From contig JANRLI010000002.1 of the NCBI GenBank assembly GCA_033762625.1, positions 1 to 64,000 on the forward strand: a stretch of DNA of 64,000 bases, written 5' to 3'. A program made the position numbers and the translations under genes. Positions 9,278 through 17,820 of this stretch are shown piece by piece. The DNA comes from Alphaproteobacteria bacterium (lineage in GTDB: Bacteria > Pseudomonadota > Alphaproteobacteria > UBA9219 > RGZA01). The notes below the pieces were generated by a model, which saw only the letters and a program-made list of their open reading frames with translations, did no database searches and was not told the DNA's origin. The number at the start of each line of letters is the position of its first letter. Position 1 is the stretch's first letter.

Positions 9278-9421
9278 ATGTACTTCGAAAATCATATTTT
9301 CTGTTGCACACAGCGTGCGAGCGGTTGCGTCACTTGCAGGGTCAGTTGTGCGAAGCACAGCGACCTCGCAACAATAGGGCGCAGAGCGAGCCGCAATTTC
9401 ATGGGGTTTGTGCATGACTGA
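9278..9421 (+). pseudogene. Duplicated N-terminal fragment of the ferredoxin gene
   Basis: An ATG immediately after the previous stop codon opens a 47-codon frame beginning MYFENHIFCCTQR. This copies the real ferredoxin start 140 bp downstream (LYFENHIFCCTNQR). The two DNA copies differ mainly at synonymous third positions. After residue 13 the fragment runs into a palindromic element (9315-9394) and stops just past the start of the intact gene. Probably a broken duplicate; it could alternatively be a translated leader peptide. Confidence 0.6.
9315..9394. repeat. Palindromic element, family A, long copy
   Basis: The outer arms are of family A type (GCGAGCGGTTGCG on the left, GGGCGCAGAGCGAG on the right). 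The middle is longer than in most copies and holds a second hairpin, TGTGC-GAA-GCACA, at about 9348-9360. It lies inside the ferredoxin N-terminal duplicate, just before the intact ferredoxin gene. Confidence 0.75.
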
Positions 9422-9734
9422 ACTCTATTTCGAGAACCATATATTTTGTTGCACAAACCAGCGCCCTGATGGCCATGAACGTGGTTCTTGCGCACAAAAG
9501 GGCAGCGAGAAATTGCGCAATTATATGAAGGATAAAGCCAAGGAACTGGGCATCCCTTCGACGCGCGTCAATGGCGCGGGCTGCCTTGACCGCTGCGAAC
9601 ATGGCCCCGTCATTGTGATTTATCCCGAAGGCGTGTGGTACAGAGCGGAGAACAAGAACGACATTGATGAAATCCTCATCTCCCATGTTCAAAACGGCAA
9701 ACCCGTCGAACGCTTAATGCTTCCTTCCAAATAA
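9414..9734 (+). CDS. Thioredoxin-like [2Fe-2S] ferredoxin family protein
   Basis: 106 residues. The cysteine pattern is that of thioredoxin-fold 2Fe-2S ferredoxins: HIFCCTNQRPDGHERGSCAQ at the N-terminus, then GAGCLDRCEHGPVIVIYPEG. Members are small cytoplasmic electron carriers or iron-sulfur proteins of unclear partner. Ends 1 bp before mnmE, so it is probably translated as part of the same unit. A damaged copy of its first codons lies directly upstream. Confidence 0.88.
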   Translation: MTELYFENHIFCCTNQRPDGHERGSCAQKGSEKLRNYMKDKAKELGIPSTRVNGAGCLDRCEHGPVIVIYPEGVWYRAENKNDIDEILISHVQNGKPVERLMLPSK

Positions 9735-9735
9735 A

Positions 9736-11058
9736 ATGAGCAGCGCTGACACCATCTATGCACTTTCATCGGCTGCGGGGCGGGCAGGGGTGGCGGTGTT
9801 TCGCGTATCGGGCGCGAATGCAAAATTTGCAATCGGTGCGATGGCGAATGTGCAACATCCAAAACCGCGTCATGCCTATTTTCTAAAGCTCAACACCCAA
9901 AACGGGGAACATCTGGATGATGCATTGGTGCTTTATTTTGCTGCGCCAAACAGCTTTACCGGCGAAGACGTTGCCGAGTTTCACGTGCATGGCGGGCGCA
10001 CGATTATCACGGCAGTTCAATCGACGTTAAGCAGCCTTGGCTGCCGTCTGGCAGAAGCAGGTGAATTCACGCGCCGCGCTTTTGAAAACGGCAAGCTGGA
10101 TTTAACGCAAGCCGAAGGCATTGCCGACATCATTGATGCGGAAACGCAAATTCAGCGCGTGCAGGCGCTCAAACAAATGGGCGGCGCGTTGTCGCAGCTT
10201 ACGCAAAGCTGGCGCGAAAAACTATTACGCATTCTTGCGCATCTTGAAGCGGATATCGATTTTCCGGATGAAGATTTGCCGCCCGAAATCACCCGGCAGC
10301 GCTTGCAAAATTTGAATGAATTATCGGCTGAAATCGCAGCGCATCTTGCGGATAACCGTAGGGGCGAGCGCTTGCGTGATGGGTTTTCCATAGCCGTGCT
10401 TGGCGCGCCCAATGCCGGTAAATCCAGCCTGATTAATGCGCTGGCGCAGCGCGATGCGGCGATTGTATCGGCGCGTGCGGGTACCACGCGTGATATCATC
10501 GAAGTGCATTTGGACGTTGCGGGATACCCCGTTATTTTGGCGGATACCGCGGGCCTGCGCGATACAGCTGATGAAATTGAAAGCGAAGGCATCAAACGCG
10601 CACTGAAACGCGCCGATGAAGCCGATTTGAATATCGTATTGTTTGATGCGGGCACCGCGCCCGATGAACCCAGTTTGAAATTGCTGGGTGATAAAAGCTT
10701 TGCGGTCATTAATAAAATTGATGTCGCGAATAATACTAACCTTCCAAATGCATTTTACATCTCCGCGCAATCGGGCAAGGGCATTGCCGAATTGCTGGAT
10801 GCAATTGCGGCACGCTTAAAACACATGCTGGATGAACAGCCTGCCGCGCCGCTCACCCGCGAACGCCACCGCGAAGCGCTCACCCATTGCCAGCAGCATC
10901 TGCAACGCGCGATTGCGGCAGTTCAATCGGGCAAGCCGCCGGAATTAGCGGGTGAGGATATTCGCCTTGCTACGCGCGCGCTTGCGCGCATCACGGGCGC
11001 TGTTGATGTCGATGATATTCTCGACATTATTTTTAGAGAATTCTGCATCGGGAAGTAA
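9736..11058 (+). CDS. mnmE: tRNA uridine-5-carboxymethylaminomethyl modification GTPase
   Basis: 440 residues, full length. MnmE works with MnmG to modify U34 of certain tRNAs. The N-terminal folate-binding domain is followed by an embedded GTPase: GAPNAGKSSLINAL near residue 223 (G1), TTRDIIE (G2), DTAGLRDTADE (G3), NKID (G4). The C-terminus ends CIGK, the family's conserved C(I/L/V)GK motif with its catalytic cysteine. Unusually, the partner mnmG is 6.7 kb downstream. Confidence 0.97.
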   Translation: MSSADTIYALSSAAGRAGVAVFRVSGANAKFAIGAMANVQHPKPRHAYFLKLNTQNGEHLDDALVLYFAAPNSFTGEDVAEFHVHGGRTIITAVQSTLSSLGCRLAEAGEFTRRAFENGKLDLTQAEGIADIIDAETQIQRVQALKQMGGALSQLTQSWREKLLRILAHLEADIDFPDEDLPPEITRQRLQNLNELSAEIAAHLADNRRGERLRDGFSIAVLGAPNAGKSSLINALAQRDAAIVSARAGTTRDIIEVHLDVAGYPVILADTAGLRDTADEIESEGIKRALKRADEADLNIVLFDAGTAPDEPSLKLLGDKSFAVINKIDVANNTNLPNAFYISAQSGKGIAELLDAIAARLKHMLDEQPAAPLTRERHREALTHCQQHLQRAIAAVQSGKPPELAGEDIRLATRALARITGAVDVDDILDIIFREFCIGK

Positions 11059-11066
11059 CTATATTT

Positions 11067-11109
11067 GGGGCGACTGCTCTGCGCCTTACGGCGCAACCGC
11101 GACTGCCCA
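11067..11109. repeat. Palindromic element, family A (GCGACTGC-arm variant)
   Basis: Stem TGCGCC-TTAC-GGCGCA with outer arms GGCGACTGCTC and AACCGCGACTGCC. Begins 8 bp after the mnmE stop. The arms match the two copies inside leuS more closely than those in hemH or yggS. Confidence 0.85.
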
Positions 11110-11114
11110 GGTAC

Positions 11115-11645
11115 TTACTTTTCTACGACTTCTTTCAGGTTTTTCAGGCCTTCTTCAAACATCCCGCCAACCATTTTTTCGCAATCCATGACGATGCTCA
11201 TCATCTTCTGGATAAGGCCCATCTTGCCTGACATCGACCAGGTCACGTTGGTGCCTTTGCCTTCTGGCTTGAAGGTAAAGATAGCGGTATTGGTACCCTG
11301 CATCGGTTTTTCAAACTCCAGCAAGAATACGATGCGTTGATTGGTCACACTTTCGGTAATGGTCATTTTGCCAGTGCCCACTTCCGGCTTTTCGCTGGTC
11401 CATGCCATCACCGCGCCATTGCCCTGCGTTGCGCCGGAAAAAGTTGGGGTAGCGGTCGGGTCAAGTTTTGCCCATGGGCTCCACGCATCCCACTTATGCA
11501 AATCGTTGATGTGCGGGAAAATCTTTGCAACCGGCGCATTGATTACGGCGCTGCGTGATACCTTCATCTCATCGGGCTTGGTCAGCGCGATGCCCACAAA
11601 AATCAGCACAATCAAAATAAGTCCGGCAAGCAGCTTGTTAATCAT
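11115..11645 (-). CDS. SRPBCC (polyketide cyclase-like) family protein
   Basis: 176 residues. One N-terminal membrane segment (LLAGLILIVLIFVGIAL) is followed by a START/Bet v1-like lipid or hydrophobic-ligand fold: KVSRSAVINAPVAKIFPHI and HKWDAWSPWAKLDP are typical of this family, as is GKGTNVTWSMSGKM. Ligand unknown. AAGGAAT precedes the start. Convergent with mnmE. Confidence 0.88.
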   Translation of the reverse strand: MINKLLAGLILIVLIFVGIALTKPDEMKVSRSAVINAPVAKIFPHINDLHKWDAWSPWAKLDPTATPTFSGATQGNGAVMAWTSEKPEVGTGKMTITESVTNQRIVFLLEFEKPMQGTNTAIFTFKPEGKGTNVTWSMSGKMGLIQKMMSIVMDCEKMVGGMFEEGLKNLKEVVEK

Positions 11646-11805
11646 GGCAATTCCTTATGAAGGAGGGGGATATCGGATAAGCCACTATTCAATAACAGCT
11701 CTATACAAAAAGTCAAAAAATCTGCGCTGCCGGCAATCTGGGCACTGCTGGTTTGAAATCGATATATGAATTTAAGAAGTTAAGACGCGGGCAGGCTAAG
11801 AAAAA

Positions 11806-12063
11806 CTAACCGCCGCCACCAAGGAAATAGCCTGCTTTATAAGCAAGGCTGGACCCTTGGTATTCCGGTGGGCGTGGAGTTGACCATACCGTTTTTACTC
11901 GGTTGAAAGCAACGGCGCCAAACAACTTCCATGCTAATCGCAATCCTTGGGCGTTTTGAATGTCACGTGGGACAATCATCGTGGGATAGCCTGGTGTCTC
12001 CGAAAATTCCCTGCCATCCGCAACACCAGCGCGCAAATCCTTCCAAGCTGAAGCAATGCCCAT
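11806..12063 (-). CDS. Small hypothetical protein
   Basis: 85 residues starting MGIASAWKDLRAGVADGREF and ending with four glycines. No signal peptide, membrane segment or recognised motif. Aromatic and charged content looks protein-like. Supported only by an intact frame in a gap that would otherwise be about 550 bp, so it is less certain than its neighbours. Confidence 0.5.
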   Translation of the reverse strand: MGIASAWKDLRAGVADGREFSETPGYPTMIVPRDIQNAQGLRLAWKLFGAVAFNRVKTVWSTPRPPEYQGSSLAYKAGYFLGGGG

Positions 12064-12125
12064 ATCTATCTCCGTTAGAAATTCGTTTATCTAGTATTAT
12101 GAAGTTATTATGATATTGGGCACAC

Positions 12126-12144
12126 GAAACTAAAAGTGTTTTAC
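12126..12144 (+). promoter_or_regulatory. Possible upstream motif of pyrC
   Basis: GAAACTAAAAGTGTTTTAC lies 57 bp before the pyrC start. A near copy, CAAACTAAAGTGCTTTAC, lies 67 bp before the amidotransferase-like gene (15522-15539), and a looser version is found before the small gene at 30851. The half-palindromic shape could be an operator or promoter element. No regulator is identified. Confidence 0.3.
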
Positions 12145-12200
12145 GTGGTTAATATCTTTTACATCCCAAGGTTATGTGATAGAAAAAGCCAGTCTATTCA

Positions 12201-13331
12201 ATGGGTCTTATGGCTGGTACTTCATTCACACTCCCCAAATGGTATGATTTGCATACGCATATGCGTCAGGGGGCGTTGCTTGCACCGCTGATTGAACAGC
12301 ATTTGAAAATGGGCTGCGCGGGCATTCTGGCGATGCCCAACACCAAACCGCCCGTTGCCAAGGTTTTGAAAAGCGATGCGGGCGCTGATTTATCGATTGA
12401 AGAATACGTCTCGCAATTGAACGCGGCCGGTGGCCATGCCTTTTCCGACATCATCGTGCCACTGTATTTATCGGCGGCAACAACACCGCAGATGATTGCC
12501 GCTGGCGCGCAAACGGGATTGCTGCGCGCCGTAAAATACTACCCGCCGCATGGCACGACCAATTCGGAAAAAGCCATGTCGCTGAACCATTTTATCCAGA
12601 ACGGTGTCATCGCCGCGCTGGAAGAACATGGCGTGGTGCTGTGCCTTCACGGCGAAATGCATGATCTGGAGGGCGAGGCGTATTTTGGCCGCGCCAGCAA
12701 CGCCGAAGAAGCGTTTTATGAAGAAAAAATGCATTTGCTATGCGCAACCTATCCCAATTTGAAGGTGGTATGCGAACACATCACCACCAAAGTTGCTGCC
12801 GATTTCGTGCATGGACGCGGGCCGAATGTGGTTGCCACCATCACGCCGCAGCATCTGTTATATAACCTTGGGCATATGATGCAGGGGTTGAAATATCACC
12901 TCTATTGCATGCCGATTGTAAAATTCGAAGAAGATCGTCAGGCCCTGTGTCAGGCGGTGCTTGACCCTGTAAACACCAAATTCTTTGCCGGCACCGACAG
13001 TGCGCCGCATAGCGTGAAAGCAACGCCGTGTGGCTGCGCGGCGGGCTGTTATACGGGCGGGATTGCCCCGCAACTTTACGCGCAGGCATTTGAACAAGCA
13101 GGCGCCGATTTATCCACCCTGGCAGGGCAGGAAGCCTTTATTCATTTCCTGTGCACCAATGGCGTGCGGTTTTATAACCTGCCTGTGCCTTCAGAAACCT
13201 TCACCCTTACTAAACAGCCATCGGAAATCCATGTACTGAAAACAGAGCTTGGTACCATTACGCCGTTACCAATCGGCATGCTTCCATCGCCAGCCAGCAG
13301 CTGTACGCTGAACTGGAGTGTGCAATGCTGA
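12201..13331 (+). CDS. pyrC: Dihydroorotase
   Basis: 376 residues; the third step of pyrimidine synthesis. Class II (E. coli-like) signature: YDLHTHMRQG metal site, AMPNTKPPV, the carboxylated-lysine segment AVKYYPPHGTTNS, LCLHGE, CEHITT and the Asp in FAGTDSAPHS. Start at 12201; an in-frame ATG at 12210 is an alternative. The last 7 bp overlap pyrD, so the two are translationally linked. Confidence 0.95.
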   Translation: MGLMAGTSFTLPKWYDLHTHMRQGALLAPLIEQHLKMGCAGILAMPNTKPPVAKVLKSDAGADLSIEEYVSQLNAAGGHAFSDIIVPLYLSAATTPQMIAAGAQTGLLRAVKYYPPHGTTNSEKAMSLNHFIQNGVIAALEEHGVVLCLHGEMHDLEGEAYFGRASNAEEAFYEEKMHLLCATYPNLKVVCEHITTKVAADFVHGRGPNVVATITPQHLLYNLGHMMQGLKYHLYCMPIVKFEEDRQALCQAVLDPVNTKFFAGTDSAPHSVKATPCGCAAGCYTGGIAPQLYAQAFEQAGADLSTLAGQEAFIHFLCTNGVRFYNLPVPSETFTLTKQPSEIHVLKTELGTITPLPIGMLPSPASSCTLNWSVQC

Positions 13332-14377
13332 TGGAATTATTGCGTTTGCTGCCCCCTGAAGCCGCACATGCAGTGACCATTCAAGCATTAAAACTGGACC
13401 TCGCGCCTGAACTTCAAAACACGTCCGACTTACACCTGTCCTTATTCGGCAAAACCATCCGCAATCCAATCGGTCTATCCGCAGGAGCAGATAAGGAAGC
13501 AGCCGCGCTTGCCGGCTGGTCGAAAATGGGCTTTGGCATTGTCGAAGCTGGCACCGTCACGCTGCATCCGCGCAGCGGTAATCCGCAACCGCGCTTATGG
13601 CGAATAAAAACCGCCCAAGCAGTTGCGTCACCCGCGTCAGCGGCAGACGCAGAGCGAATGGCAGATAACGCGCTCATAAACTGGCTGGGTTTACCGGGCA
13701 AAGGGCTAGTGCCATTTGTTGAAAATCTTCGCGCGTTTCAACATCACCCTTCACGCAAACATCTATGTGTGGGTGCCAGCATCGCATCACCCGATAATAT
13801 ACTGGATGAATTCAAACAACTGGCAGAGGCCGTTGCACCTTATGTCGATTACATCACGCTGAATGCATCCTGCCCTAATGTTGCGGGTCACAGTAATGAT
13901 CAACGTGATGATCACTGCATCGAAGATAATGCCGCCGCGCAAATTAAAAAAACCAAGCAAGGGGCAGGGCGCATTCCCGTGCTGCTCAAGCTTGGCCCAA
14001 CCCGTGAACAGGCCTCCGTCGAACGCATGGTCAAGGCAGCCTTGGCCGCCGGAATAGATGGGTTTATTGCCACCAACACCGTGCCGTTTGGAATCAGTAA
14101 TTTGCTAAACGAAAAACCGCAATGGCCAACCCATGACGGAAAAGAAGTTGGCGGCTATTCCGGAAAGCAATTGTTGGAAATTTCCTGCTGGATGGTTGCA
14201 CAAATCCGCAACCTTGTTCCCGCATCCATGCCGGTTATCGGCGTGGGCGGTGTGCAAAGCGGGGAAGATGCGCGCCGCCTGATGCATTCGGGCGCAAATG
14301 CTATCCAGCTTTATACGGGGCTTGTCTATAAAGGCCCCGCGCTGTTGAATGACATCGCGCAGGCCCTTTCACGCTAA
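13325..14377 (+). CDS. pyrD: Dihydroorotate dehydrogenase (quinone), with in-frame repeat insertion
   Basis: 350 residues; oxidises dihydroorotate with FMN and passes electrons to quinone at the membrane. Class 2 motifs: NPIGLSAGADKEA, VEAGTVTLHPRSGNPQPRLWR, TLNASCPNVAGH, LLKLGPT, ATNTVP and IGVGGVQSGEDA. The class 2 catalytic Ser/Cys position should lie in the NASCPN region. Residues about 96-114 (QAVASPASAADAERMAD) are encoded by a palindromic repeat and break the usual PRLWR...NALINWLG spacing; the frame is kept, so the enzyme is probably functional. Confidence 0.95.
   Translation: MLMELLRLLPPEAAHAVTIQALKLDLAPELQNTSDLHLSLFGKTIRNPIGLSAGADKEAAALAGWSKMGFGIVEAGTVTLHPRSGNPQPRLWRIKTAQAVASPASAADAERMADNALINWLGLPGKGLVPFVENLRAFQHHPSRKHLCVGASIASPDNILDEFKQLAEAVAPYVDYITLNASCPNVAGHSNDQRDDHCIEDNAAAQIKKTKQGAGRIPVLLKLGPTREQASVERMVKAALAAGIDGFIATNTVPFGISNLLNEKPQWPTHDGKEVGGYSGKQLLEISCWMVAQIRNLVPASMPVIGVGGVQSGEDARRLMHSGANAIQLYTGLVYKGPALLNDIAQALSR
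13611..13665. repeat. Palindromic element, family A, inside pyrD
   Basis: Inverted arms AGCAGTTGCGTC and GACGCAGAGCGAATGG; the inner stem is TGCGTC/GACGCA instead of TGCGCC/GGCGCA, a compensatory change. It adds about 18 codons to pyrD without a frameshift, in the orientation opposite to the hemH and yggS copies. Confidence 0.85.
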
Positions 14378-14383
14378 TCACGA

Positions 14384-15457
14384 TTATCCGAATTGCGCAG
14401 CAGGTTTTGCAGCATTGCGGCGGGCGAGCGCCAGTTCTGGAAAAACATTTTCCAGCGCATCGCGCAATGCCGCCTGTTCGGAATTTTGCGCATCACCCAG
14501 ATAACGTGCAACCATTTGTGTTGCCACGCGCAGATATAACGCGCGGGTTTTCTGGTAGTCCTTGCTGGTCATCACGCCGTTGGGGGTCAGATAACCGTTT
14601 TCATCAAAGCCACGGCCTTCTTCCATCGCCTTGTAATACCCGCCGCTCATATCGTAATGGCCATTGGCAAATATCGGCGTTTGCGCATTATCAAATGTTT
14701 CAAAAAACACCTCGGCCTTATCCAGCGGCGCAGCATAGGCGCGAACACGCCGAAACACTTCGCCGACAGCAGCGCGCCATTGTTTGATGGTACCGGTATT
14801 GGTGCTGGCGATGCGCGTGGTAATTTTTGCATGGGCAATTGCATCATATTTTGGCGCAACGACATCCCACAGATCATGACCTGTATGCTCATCGATGCGG
14901 CCCGCGCAATCGCGCTGCAAACTGCCACGTATGTATGAAAGTGCCATTTTTTCTTGCGACATTTTATTGCCGTTGGCAAAGCCGGCCATGGCATGCCGAT
15001 CCAAAGGAATGCCCAATGCGGCTGCTTGCTCCAAGCGTTTTAAGCCGGGATAGACGATATCGAAGATCTCGCCCATCGTGCCTGTCACTGGCGGTTTTTG
15101 TTCATGGCTCGCCTGTAATGGCGAAGCATCTAATAATTTATTAAATTCTTTTTTTGCGGATGCGGGGTCTGCTTTCCAGCCGGATGTGTTCGATAAAATT
15201 GCTTCCCAGCCCATCTCGATCAACCAAGGTTGACTAGGATGTGAAATGTTATTCAAGATGTTGCTAAGATATTTTTCGGATATGCCAAGCAAACGCGCCA
15301 TATCTTTGCGGTAAACAGCTTCGCCAAACATCCGTTCAATAAAACTGCCCAGCGGCGATAATTCAGAAATATCGCTTCTGATGCCTTGGCCAATCATTCG
15401 GGCATGCGATGCGGCTTGTTGCTGCGGTTGTTGTTTGTCGGTGGCGCTATCACTCAT
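14384..15457 (-). CDS. Hypothetical protein with HTH-like segment
   Basis: About 357 residues. Near residues 45-75 the stretch YRKDMARLLGISEKYLSNIL looks like a helix-turn-helix of the Cro/C1 type. The rest is helical and unrecognised, with Gln-rich ends. No signal peptide. Convergent with pyrD (6 bp between stops). A role in gene regulation is possible but is inferred only from the short segment. Confidence 0.65.
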   Translation of the reverse strand: MSDSATDKQQPQQQAASHARMIGQGIRSDISELSPLGSFIERMFGEAVYRKDMARLLGISEKYLSNILNNISHPSQPWLIEMGWEAILSNTSGWKADPASAKKEFNKLLDASPLQASHEQKPPVTGTMGEIFDIVYPGLKRLEQAAALGIPLDRHAMAGFANGNKMSQEKMALSYIRGSLQRDCAGRIDEHTGHDLWDVVAPKYDAIAHAKITTRIASTNTGTIKQWRAAVGEVFRRVRAYAAPLDKAEVFFETFDNAQTPIFANGHYDMSGGYYKAMEEGRGFDENGYLTPNGVMTSKDYQKTRALYLRVATQMVARYLGDAQNSEQAALRDALENVFPELALARRNAAKPAAQFG

Positions 15458-15521
15458 CAAGGCAATCTATCCCAAATGTTCGAAACTAAAAACCATCGGT
15501 GGCCTGCCATTCTCGCACCCG

Positions 15522-15539
15522 CAAACTAAAGTGCTTTAC
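15522..15539 (+). promoter_or_regulatory. Possible upstream motif, second copy
   Basis: CAAACTAAAGTGCTTTAC closely matches the motif before pyrC. Another partial hit, CGAAACTAAAAA, is at 15481. Located in the gap between two divergent genes. Confidence 0.28.
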
Positions 15540-15606
15540 TTGCAATCCGCCGGATTTTAGTCTTATGGGGTTGTTTTTTTAATCATAATGAATTGCTTTG
15601 GACCTG

Positions 15607-16611
15607 ATGTTATCTGATTTTATTGAACGCGATAAACGCTTCGACCCTTTTCCGCCCTCCAAAATCCCCGATGCAAACGTCAAGCGTGTCTTGCTTGTGG
15701 TTACAACGGCCCATCAAAAATGGCGCGTTGACAGTTACGTGGATGCGCTGCGCCAATATTCCAATGTCGCGGTCGATATCATCCGCCCCACGCAAGAAGT
15801 GCTCGATGAATTTCCGTTTGAGCTTGCCTTGCGGAATTACAAAACCAACCCGACGGGCTGCGATTTCTCCGAATTATTCGAACGCTATGATGGCTTTGTG
15901 CTTTCGGGTGGGCGCCCGAATGTAATGCCCGAATTATACGGCGAAAAACCTGAATTTGATAAAAGCGTGCATGACGCCGCGCGGGATTATCTAAGCCTCG
16001 GCATCGTGCAACAGGCGCCGGCCAAAACACCTGTCCTTGGCATTTGTCTTGGCATGCAACAAATGGCGGTGGCTTTTGGCGCCAAGCTGAAAAAAATTGA
16101 TGATCACGGCCCCAAAGACATCAATGATGATAAGGCCTATCAGCCCGCGCATGGCATCAAAATAAGAAGTCATACGGTGCTGCATGTCTTGCAACCAACG
16201 GCAGGCGAAGTATTCGGGCGCAAGGGCGCAGCAGAGCTTACCGCCCGCACCACCGCACGATTTAAAATGCCCGGAAAAACGGTTATCAATTCGGTGCATT
16301 GGCGCGCGATTGATGAAGCATCCATTCCGCCTGAAAGCCACATCACCGTCATGGCGCATGCGCCCGATGACACAATTGAAGCCATTCACATCAAACACAC
16401 CAATTTTATCGGGGTGCAAAACCATCCTGAAAAAGATGTGGAAACGAACCCTCACAGCCGCCGCTTATTTGCGGCCTTCGGCATGATGCTGCACGGCAAG
16501 CTGGATTTGCATGAACCCGCCCAATTTGAATCCTTCCCCAAACGGTTTATCCTGCGGCAAAGAATTGCCGCACGCAGCGCATGGAGCAGGTTAGTGGCAC
16601 CGCGAGGGTAA
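15607..16611 (+). CDS. Class I glutamine-amidotransferase-like hydrolase (peptidase C26)
   Basis: About 334 residues. The nucleophile elbow LGICLGMQQMAVAFGA and the His-Pro-Glu of QNHPEKD identify the gamma-glutamyl-gamma-aminobutyrate hydrolase group. FVLSGGRPNVMPELYGE is the usual loop ahead of the active site. Likely hydrolyses a gamma-glutamyl amide in polyamine or amino-acid metabolism; substrate not determinable. ATG at 15607 is chosen; a TTG lies 9 bp earlier. The protein is longer than typical by about 80 residues, at both ends. Confidence 0.88.
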   Translation: MLSDFIERDKRFDPFPPSKIPDANVKRVLLVVTTAHQKWRVDSYVDALRQYSNVAVDIIRPTQEVLDEFPFELALRNYKTNPTGCDFSELFERYDGFVLSGGRPNVMPELYGEKPEFDKSVHDAARDYLSLGIVQQAPAKTPVLGICLGMQQMAVAFGAKLKKIDDHGPKDINDDKAYQPAHGIKIRSHTVLHVLQPTAGEVFGRKGAAELTARTTARFKMPGKTVINSVHWRAIDEASIPPESHITVMAHAPDDTIEAIHIKHTNFIGVQNHPEKDVETNPHSRRLFAAFGMMLHGKLDLHEPAQFESFPKRFILRQRIAARSAWSRLVAPRG

Positions 16612-16614
16612 GTT

Positions 16615-17484
16615 TTATTTTGTATCGCGCGTACGATTTATCAAATAAGAAACAAACGAGGCGCAAGCACCAATCATAAAAATTGCGTCGGTTTCATCAA
16701 CCGCAGATGTAGCATCATCCAGCAAAGGATGGCGAATACCCTTTTCATCGGATGTAAAACCATACAGCGCCCCGAAGCCTTTTTCTAAAGCTGGGTGAAC
16801 CGCTTTTTTAGATTTGAGTTTCTGAAGCGCGCCACCTAATGAATTTGTGCCACCCAGTAAACGCGCCACCGATTCCACTGCATGTATGCTTTCCCGAATA
16901 CTATCAGCATAACCACCAGATGTAAGATTTTGTGCAGCTGTGCGTAAATGCGTGCGAGCGCCATCAAATTCTTGTGCTCTTAAATCTAGAAACGCTTGAT
17001 TTATAGCACCAACTTCTTCTTCAGAGCTAATTGGTATGAAAGTCGGTGGGTCCTCAATTAAGCGGTAGGCAGCATGAGTTCTTTTTAATATCAATTTTAC
17101 TTTTTCAATATCAATAGCTTCTTTGTTTTCTCTTAGCACCCATTGTAAAAATCCATACACCTCTACATAGTCGCCGCTATTTATAATTTTTTTGACCTTA
17201 GAAATTAAAACACTAGGGTCGCTTATAAATTCATCGACCATTTTATGATCCACAAATATATGTTTACGATGCAAAAGTTTTTCCCACTTTGCGCTTAAGT
17301 GAAAGTTATTATCAAAACGGGAAAAATATTTACCTTGTTGTAAGTCAGTGTGAATTAGCAGCCATAACATTGCTCGTAGCTCAGGAGATATTTCATCTCT
17401 TCTCAGCTGTCGTGGTAATTCATCCACGCCTTCAGCTTGTGCGAAGGTGAGCTCCTTACGTTTTGCATGAACATCTGTGGGCAT
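16615..17484 (-). CDS. HEPN/AbiJ-like (STM4504/CBY_0614 type) protein
   Basis: About 289 residues, visibly more AT-rich than the neighbours. The N-terminus (LTFAQAEGVDELPRQLRRDE) resembles the AbiJ N-terminal domain type 4. The C-terminal about 110 residues match the HEPN-like domain of the STM4504/CBY_0614 group: YADSIRESIHAVESVARLLG, ALYGFTSDEKGIRH and ACASFVSYLINRT. HEPN proteins are often RNases in abortive infection or toxin systems, so phage defence is plausible but unproven. No antitoxin partner is seen. Start: ATG at 17484, TTG at 17541 possible. Confidence 0.75.
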   Translation of the reverse strand: MPTDVHAKRKELTFAQAEGVDELPRQLRRDEISPELRAMLWLLIHTDLQQGKYFSRFDNNFHLSAKWEKLLHRKHIFVDHKMVDEFISDPSVLISKVKKIINSGDYVEVYGFLQWVLRENKEAIDIEKVKLILKRTHAAYRLIEDPPTFIPISSEEEVGAINQAFLDLRAQEFDGARTHLRTAAQNLTSGGYADSIRESIHAVESVARLLGGTNSLGGALQKLKSKKAVHPALEKGFGALYGFTSDEKGIRHPLLDDATSAVDETDAIFMIGACASFVSYLINRTRDTK

Positions 17485-17580
17485 TTGGATTTTCAATAAA
17501 GAGGTTTTATGTAATTTATTAGTGCGCCTTTTTCTGCACAAGATTTAAGAAAATAATTTTTTAAAACCAATTTTCAACTT

Positions 17581-17653
17581 TTGGTTGTTTCATTAAGCAT
17601 CAATACATACTATAGCATGTGTTTCACGTGAAACATTTTTGATAAGTCATTGT
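17581..17653. repeat. Direct repeat flanking mnmG, left copy
   Basis: About 73 bp that recurs at 19699-19772 on the other side of mnmG. Shared blocks include TTGGTTGTTT, CAATACATACTAT and the parS site followed by TTTTTGATAAGTCATTGTT. Few differences, mostly in the first third. Confidence 0.88.
17620..17635. promoter_or_regulatory. parS: parS centromere site 1
   Basis: TGTTTCACGTGAAACA is a perfect 16-bp palindrome and identical to the conserved bacterial parS. ParB (encoded at 28751) should load here as a CTP-dependent clamp for origin segregation. Confidence 0.95.
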
Positions 17654-17688
17654 TATAAAATATAATTTCAAAAATCCTCTTGTTTTTG

Positions 17689-17764
17689 TCATGCCCACGC
17701 AGGTGGGCATCCACGAACTTGTTTCTTTTTTTCATGCGTGGATCCCCGCCTTCGCGGGGATGAC
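17689..17764. repeat. Y-shaped inverted repeat upstream of mnmG
   Basis: Outer GTCAT...ATGAC and ATCCACG...CGTGGAT arms enclose hairpins; TGCCCACG-CA-GGTGGGCA and ATCCCCGCCTTCGCGGGGAT are two clear ones. This resembles interspersed palindromic repeats common in alphaproteobacterial genomes. It ends 57 bp before the mnmG start. Confidence 0.75.
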
Positions 17765-17820
17765 CGATGGATGCAGTTTTCCTTGTTTCATAGTGTTAAA
17801 AAATATATGTTCCGCTCACA

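Noticed and set aside
9278-9421. Alternative that the 47-codon frame is simply the true ferredoxin start with a frameshift
   Set aside because: The downstream ATG gives a complete family N-terminus, so a frameshift is not needed.
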